Shown here piece by piece: positions 57,200 through 64,000 of a DNA stretch of 64,000 nt. Positions within the stretch are counted from its first letter, which is position 1; every line of letters starts with the position of its first letter. The notes beneath the pieces are model-generated. The model saw only the letters and a program-made list of their open reading frames with translations, was not told the DNA's origin and did no database searches. Source of the stretch: Pisaster brevispinus (Eukaryota > Echinodermata > Asteroidea > Forcipulatida > Asteriidae); contig JAMKCF010000016.1 in NCBI GenBank assembly GCA_023634235.1, forward strand, positions 4,211,001-4,275,000. Reading direction: 5' to 3'. The position numbers were made by a program, and so were the translations under genes.

Positions 57200-58860
57200 C
57201 ATGAGGGTGCCACATGAACAATGTCGTTATGATGACGTCATCAGGTGTTGAATTAAAATGCTTTTAAAGTTGAAAAGTTACTATTTGCTGTTCGCTGTAT
57301 TTGAAAAGTTTACGTTAAAATTGTATGACCTTTACTTTCTGTTTACCGGAAGGTCAAATCTGGCTTTCGTTAAAAATAAATTGTTTGTCATAGCTCAAAA
57401 TTGAAATTTAACTGAACATTGAAACTCATCCGAAAACATTGAACCTTATTACCAAGATCACACAAACTTGATGATATTATTACGATGACGTCACCAGGTG
57501 ATGAATTACAACAAATAACAGTATAAAACATGTTGGAATTTTACAATCTACACATCAGCAGATATGTTATAATGTATAACAAACGCTACACAGCATGTGA
57601 CGCCATTGGACGTTGATTTACGGTTCAAACCGGAAGTGGAAAATTTCACAAATTCATATCTCAAAAATGAGTAATTTTTAAACATAATTTTGCATCAGGT
57701 TATAGATAAATGATCCTGTTCCATTTATTTAGCAAAGATGATAACATTTTAAGTTTTACCTCTGGTCAAAGCCGGACGTCAAAGCGAACATGTCTGTTGA
57801 CTCACATTGTTTGACAACGCACGATAATGAGGGCCAACACAAACATACGCCGAATCTGTACAGCCACGTGTACAGTACACGTGTAGTTTAAGTTGACATG
57901 TACTGTATTTAGTACTTCACAGCTACATAGGCAAATTCATTTGGCTTCTATCGCAATTAAATTTTCTGTTGCACACCCAAATAATTATATTCTGTGTATT
58001 ATTTGAAAACTTTCTTAACTCCTTACCACACACTGAGTTATACAATACATAGGCCATCTAAAAGGTCTTGATAAATTAAACACGCCTTTTCCGAAATGTG
58101 ACCCCGTTTGATCTTTACTTCGGTTCAAACCGAAAGCTGAAATTTGATGTTAAAAAATATCAGAACTTCTGAACCACATATTGAATTTTTACAAAATATT
58201 AAATAAAGGGGAAGTATGTATCAACTCAAGAAACGATACACTAAATGTTAGCCCATTTGACCTTGGCATCCTGTTAAAACCGGAAGATTAAAAAACAAAT
58301 AATAAATAAATCATAATTCCTGAACCACACATTGGAATATTACCATCTACACATTATCAGAAAGGGTTATTAAAATATACCAAACGCTTTTAGGTCTGAC
58401 CTCGTTTGACCAAGACTTTTGGTTGAAACTGGAAATTGAAATTTCATGTTTTAAAAAATCAAAACTTCTGAACTACACAATGTGTTTTTTGTTGCAATCT
58501 ATACGTCATTTGAAAAGTAGGTAACAACTTATGCAATGATACACAGAATGCGACCCAATTTGACCTTGACGTTCGATTTAAACTTGAAGATGACCGTTTT
58601 AATTTGAAAAAATACAAAATCATTACTCCTTTACCAAAACTTGGATTTATATCAATTTTACGTCATCAGAAAGGGCTCCAAAGACTTAACAAACGTTACA
58701 CAGCGTGACCTCATTTGACCTTGACTTCCAGTTTAGACCGGAAGTTGAAGTTTGAAGTGGAAAATATCTTATTCCTGAACCAAACCTTGAGTTGATAAGG
58801 TGAAATGTCGTCACCATTTTCATTTCATAATAATTTGATGGCATATCTACGAACACCTTG
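57200..58860. repeat. Array of about 200-270-bp divergent units with paired CTTCCGGT/ACCGGAAG
   Basis: At least six units each combine 'TGACC(T)TTGAC', a TTC.GGTT..AACCGGAAG-type palindrome, and a phrase like 'AACTTCTGAACCACA.ATT'. One unit (58013-58320) is mirrored at 61005-61295. Confidence 0.65.
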
Positions 58861-58899
58861 TTTTTGTGATGTCACAAAACTCAATGTTTATATATTGTT

Positions 58900-61000
58900 T
58901 TCTTTTTCAAACGCAATACAATCAATTAAAGTAACATTTTCATGGTAGAAAAAATCGAAAAGATGTAACCAAAAAGACTTATCTGCTGTAGAAATTGGAC
59001 TTAGTATCTGAAATCAACTTGACGATAAACGGCTACCAAGTCAAAGCATTCGTTTATAATCAGCAAAAGACACCACGGCCAACGGAAACCTTGCCACCTA
59101 CCATCAATTAAGCAAAAACGGTAGTTTACTTAGTAACAATAATCATCATAGGAGGTCGTTTTTGTTTTGGGGTTTTGCTTTTTCAACTAACGCGCACACA
59201 TTGACAAATTATCTTTGTCAAAATATATGCAAGAGTGGTTCCATCTCCGGGTGTTAAATTGATACTTTCCAAGATCGTGCTGCTCAGGTTCATATAGGGT
59301 CTTGGCACAAGCTCTCCGGAGAAACAATTACTGTAGCCGCAAAGCCTGACAGTTCTTGGTTTCAGATTTTTATTTTATGACATTCCATGATGTGTTTTAT
59401 TCAAAGGGGAATCAGACTCTAAAAAGTTCCAAAATGATCAAAACTGATCCGGATCTGGGGTACAATGGAGCAGGACCCATTTGTGGTTCAATTTGACCAG
59501 GAAGCGGTTGAAATTTACTTTTAGTTGGATTCTACGTCAATTTAACCCAACTATGTGTAATTTTGAAACATATTCCGGAGCAAACTTTCCCCACAATTGG
59601 GAGAGGTCCAACGGGACCCGGATACAGGTCATTTGTAACCTGGAAACTTGTCAAGGGCACATAATCGATGACAATTAATTCTTCTTCTTTTTTTTTGCTG
59701 ACGTGCGAAGAGAACCCTTAATCAATGTTATCCAGGAATGGTAGGGAAAGCTTCAACCATCACAACCATCGTATTATTAGTTTTACTTTTCCCGAGGTTG
59801 GAAATTGTGCCCAAGCTGCGTACATAGTGATGTCACAAATTGCCACCTATGAAGGGATGCGATGGCTTGTGCGATTTGGACAATATAACGGGTTTTTAAT
59901 GAAATAAATATGTTTGGAATGATGTTTTGAACGGAGAATATAATGATCCATAAAACAACGATGCCTAGACTTGGTCCGCCAAGGTCCGTTATTATGAAGA
60001 AACAATGTTTGCCTCCACTAAATGGCAAACCGTATTTGTTCACGAAGTAAAAGACGGTTGGGAAGGAAACGAAATGTGAAAAGTGTTCTCTGGAATCTGG
60101 CTACATATTAAAACCCAGCAGCGAGGGTCCTGTTCGGTTGTAAGTCCATGTGTTACGTTGTCAGCACATACTAACATGTTTTGTTTTGATTATAGTGATA
60201 TGAGTCTTGGAAATAATTAAGGCGATATACGATGGTTGCTTTCCTAGATCCTGACCAAGGTCTTTATTCTTTCATACCACTTTATAAGAAGAAAGATAAC
60301 ACAGTGGTGTACAATAAACATGGGCAGGATAAAGTAGTCCCATATCACAACATTGATAATTTATATTGTGGTTAAATGATTGGTTTGCTTTTTTTTACAA
60401 TTGTTTTATCTTTTAGAGTGTTGTTAACATGTGCATGCACTGTCTGGGCAATTTTAAACTTACTTGTTTACTCAATTAATTCAGCTTTATTATTTGGTTT
60501 CATCTACCATTGGCAATATTGACACATCGAATTTATACATGAAGGATGCTAGTAGACTTGAGTCAAGTCTCTTCTAACCAAATCACTGTCCTAGGTTGAT
60601 TGGCGCCCCCTACGACGTGTTGCATGGTCCAGCTTAGAAAATATATGGCATATGAGTTGACTGTGTGTACGATGTGGTTAAGACACTATTGAATATCAAA
60701 TAATTTCACCATGTGCTGACAACAAACCTCTTGGCAGGGTAAGACATGACTATAAAAAAAGTTAATTAAAACACATTAAAAACAACAATAATGGAACGTT
60801 ATGTTTTTTTTTAACAAGGTCTGATCATTTAAAATTCAGTGTTAAATGAATTTGCTTTAAAACTAAGGTTTCCAAAGATAATCAACAAAGAAGAGAAACC
60901 AACAGCTAAATTGAAGCCTTGCATGAAGATTGGGGGTTCCAGTTCCTGCCCGATTCCCTAATTTCCCCATTAAGGGTTCTCAATTGACCTGCATCCGGGC
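58900..61000. other. Centre of the inverted duplication; no gene recognised
   Basis: Small ORFs at 59481-60043 show no domain. 59590-59640 ('ACGGGACCCGGATACAGGTCA') is mirrored at 60980-61010, so the symmetry centre lies near 60.3 kb. (Phrase core: GGACCCGGATACAGGTC.). Confidence 0.45.
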
Positions 61001-61004
61001 CCCG

Positions 61005-61295
61005 TTATTTTTTTATTGAATCTTCCGGTTTTAACAGGAAGCCAAGGTCAAATGGGCTAACATTCAGTGTATCGTTTCTTGAGTTGATGCATACTTCCCC
61101 TATAATGTTTATTTTGTAAAATTCCAATGTGTGGTTCAGAAGTTCTGATATTTTTAAACATTACATTTCAACTTCCGGTTTGAACCGGAAGTAAAGATCA
61201 AACGGGTTCACATTCCGGAAAGTGCGTGTTTAATTTATCAAGACCTTTTAGATGGCCTATGTATTGTATAATTCAGTGTGTGGTTAAGAAAGTTA
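61005..61295. repeat. Mirror copy of 58013-58320
   Basis: Contains the perfect 10-bp inverted repeat ACTTCCGGTT-TG-AACCGGAAGT at about 61171-61192. Confidence 0.7.
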
Positions 61296-62179
61296 AATAC
61301 AATTAAAACATTTTAAAACCACTGTTACCAAGTGGTTGCCATAGCAACAACAAATGTTGCCAAGTTATAATAGTTTGACCCCAATGTTAGGGTAAATTAG
61401 CAAATCTCATGTTGACTAGCTGCAGATTTAAGAAATTATTGAGGGCAGTGCAAACATTGAATCTCCCCAGCCACTCCCCCACTTGTTCAGGTTACGCCCC
61501 AGTTATGGCAACTTTCTAGTGTTTTTTTAGTAACTGACCATTCTATTTGATCTAATTAAATATAAAATTTATTTTCTTTTTTCAATAAATATTACTTACA
61601 AAGTTTTAATTTCTTTTTCATAGAATTTAAAGTGGGGTTAGCTTTGCAATGACTTTCGAAAAAACAACTGGAAAATGTACGGCATCATTGCGAAAAAGAA
61701 AACATTTTCCCCAAGCTATTTTTTTTTTCAAGACCAATATATCATCTCAGCAATATGTGGTCGACATTCAAATTGGAGCACTACCATTGGGGTTATAAGC
61801 TGTCAAAAAATGGTATATTTTCATAATTTGTAAAAGTACAAAAAACACCCCTATTTGAAATGAATGGTATAACCCACCCGCATACCTGGTGATTTTTTTT
61901 GTATACATTCAATGCAGCCTCTAGGGACCCACCTACCCATGACTTTTAAAGAAAATATTTTCTATATCCAGTTTAATGGTAGCGAGGCTTTGAAAATAGG
62001 CAAATTTCACTATTAAAAAATATGGCAAAATAAGCCTACAATTTTCATTGGGCTGTTGCCATGGTAACGAAGATTTATTTTTGAAGTTTTGTCCATGTTT
62101 GTTACTTTGGGGCAATGGTCCATCAATTATAAAGATATAAAGGAAATCCATTGTTTGGCCGCGGCCAACACTTTCATTT

Positions 62180-64000
62180 CCTCGGATAGCGCCCTCTATT
62201 GAATCAACATCCTTCAGCCCATATTAATCTCAGGGGAACATATTTTTCTAGCTCCTTTACTTTGTTCATAAGTTTGTAAATTGTAGCTACGTAAAGAAAC
62301 GAAGTTAATGTGCCCGAGTATCTTTACTTATGCCTCATGTTGATCAATATTATCCAGGAATTGTAGGGAAAGCCCCCAACCATCCAATTGGGTACGTAAT
62401 TGTGTCCCAGTTGAATTATGATAATGCCGGTGACAAAGCGATTTTATTGCAGTATTTTACAGAGGGGGTTGCTTAAGAATATACTGTCTCTCTGGTCTTC
62501 AGGGAATCGGAGTGCCTACGTTCAGCTTTGGCACATCCCAATATTGTTATTGAAAAACTTGCTAAAAAAGTTCAGGCTGAACGCATAGCGGGGCCTGTCA
62601 CGTCCCGACCCCTTCAACAGCTTTAATGTTCACATGTTGGGCGTGTGTGAGAAAGGGAACCAGGCTCCTTTCGTCTGATTCACCATTCATCACTTCCACA
62701 ATGTTGTGCTATTCATGATTTTTTGACAAAGGCAGTGAAGGTCAAATATGCAGAAATTTATACTGCAATTCATGTAGTGGTGCAAGCGTGAAAGTGGATT
62801 GGCTTTCAAAATCTGACATTAAATCAACTTTTCACCTTCTTCCGGTTTCACAAAGGGACTATATTAACTATTGGGGCTCATTTTTGCTAACGAGTTTATT
62901 TTTTTGACAAATGTCCTCCAATGGGGTGCTCCTATCTCATGCGCACTTTTTGAGGAGTTGGGCACTTTTCTTGGGTTCCGGGTTTGTCAGATGGCGCAAG
63001 TTGGCCACGTTACACATTATCTGGATGGTTTTCTGTCCATTGCTCCCCCCAAAGAGGCGTGTCAGGAACGCTTGGCCAACTTCACTGCTTCACTGCTTCA
63101 CTGCGGGGAGCTCGCGGGGTGCCTAGTGTTAACGAAAACCAAAGGTCCGGTGCGGGTGCTATCATATACTGCGCCAACGGAGGGAGTTTCTTGAAATATC
63201 AACTGTAAATGTATGCAGTGCTTGCACAAAGTCAGTTTCGCGGTGGCTTTACCGGCAAAGTGAATTGGCGAAACAATTACTGTCCAGTTTTCAATGTTTC
63301 CGGTGGGCATCACACGTTGTAAGAAAACTGAACGCTGTGAGAGTTTCCTTTATTTCTGGCATGTCGAAACTCCTTCAGACTGACATGTATATCCCTTAAC
63401 TCTTGCAAAGTTTGCCATCATGTACATTTACATAGACATGCAGCATTCCGCACGCTGCTTAATGCGGCACGATGACCTTATGATACATATACGGAAACGT
63501 AGGTCTTTTTTTTCAAAACAAAACAAAACACAATAAATAATACTTTGAAAATGTCATTTAAATTTTGAAAGTGTCTTTGAAACATTAGGTAACAAATTTT
63601 GGTTAAACAGTAAGTTTTGAGTGGGTGACAAAACGACCTAATTGAGGATAAACAATCTTATCAGGGAAAATGTTTCTCCAGAATATTCTGTCCACGGCTT
63701 GGGATGCCGCTGTACAGGTTGGGATATAAGCCCTCTCGTGCGCAATGTCCTAAGTTGGGGATGGATACTGTTTGTTTAAATAAAAAGTGTATCAAATCAG
63801 GATAGGACTGTATTTCTTACACCAATTACTCAAGTAAGGGCACCTGCATCTATTTGTGACTGATATAACTGTAGCATCCTTGAGCAAGCAAATTGTTTAT
63901 CTTATTCAGTGCACTTTCTATGCACATCGAACAACTATAGATTTTATTCGTTCTTTCAAAGATTAGCAGGCAAAAATGTATTATGGGTAACATAATAAAC
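62180..64000. repeat. Right arm of the large inverted duplication, interrupted at 62836-63750
   Basis: 62180-62835 and 63751-64000 mirror the left arm without a gap in the partner; the 915 bp between is an insertion. Confidence 0.75.
62871..63194 (+). pseudogene. DIRS/Ngaro-type reverse transcriptase fragment
   Basis: About 107 codons in one frame: VLQWGAPISCALFEEL (like the PMG-x-S-S-C-ALFE block), HVTHYLDGFLSIAPP (motif C, normally HYLDDF; the second Asp is Gly here), and CLVLTKTKGPVRVLSY (thumb side KT-x-GP). The catalytic change and lack of flanking domains make it dead. It lies inside the 915-bp insertion in the palindrome arm. Confidence 0.7.

Overview
The window looks like intergenic and intronic DNA of a marine deuterostome, most likely an echinoderm and possibly a sea star. 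The reasons are AT-rich sequence, spliceosomal introns with GTAAGT/GTGAGT donors, a dense mix of retroelements (Penelope-like, L2/CR1-like LINE with a 2A-like motif, DIRS/Ngaro-like YR elements, tRNA-derived SINEs) and long microsatellites. No bacterial-type operons, rRNA or functional tRNA genes were seen. The species call is inference.

The only recognisable host genes are four copies (A-D) of one small secreted-peptide gene. Each has a non-coding exon 1 behind a conserved promoter, an exon 2 carrying signal peptide, acidic propeptide and a KR cleavage site, and an exon 3 carrying a four-cysteine block with spacing C-x6-C-x-C-x14-C. Copy B (+, about 24660-31930) and copy C (-, about 49850-40340) are structurally complete. 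Copy A (+, from about 8835) has exons 1 and 2, but its exon 3 is missing and replaced by retroelement DNA. Copy D (+, 53174-53702) is a decayed pseudogene. The architecture resembles cationic cysteine-rich antimicrobial peptide precursors of echinoderms; function is not shown by the sequence.

Layout. 1-8540: tail of a Penelope-like element (PLE), then non-coding repeats, including a 3.8-4.1 kb tandem repeat and a pentanucleotide satellite at 6.2-6.5 kb. 8.5-16.4 kb: copy A, an intact PLE (PLE1) with hammerhead ribozymes, and a tandem array of seven tRNA-like SINE units interrupted by a PLE2 3' end. 16.4-19 kb: 3' flank of copy A. 19.1-23.1 kb: a degenerate LINE on the minus strand. 24.4-32.6 kb: copy B, whose intron 1 holds a long PLE (PLE2) and a PLE1 fragment. 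33-40 kb: inverted-duplication arm, a (TAG)n tract, a foldback-like element and DIRS/Ngaro relics. 40.3-50.2 kb: copy C on the minus strand, whose roughly 8.3 kb intron 1 contains a decayed Ngaro-like element with zinc knuckle, RNase H, tyrosine recombinase and SGNH hydrolase remnants. 50.3-54.6 kb: dispersed repeats, a 0.5 kb (CAA/CGA)n tract, copy D and the other inverted-duplication arm. 55.8-64 kb: a large imperfect inverted duplication centred near 60.3 kb, with a DIRS-type RT fragment inserted in its right arm.

The transposons have shaped the peptide cluster. They fill intron 1 of copies B and C and have removed the last exon of copy A. The intron-1 SINE relic, promoter, exon structure and 3' flanking (TTTG)n repeats show that the copies arose by segmental duplication, partly in inverted orientation.
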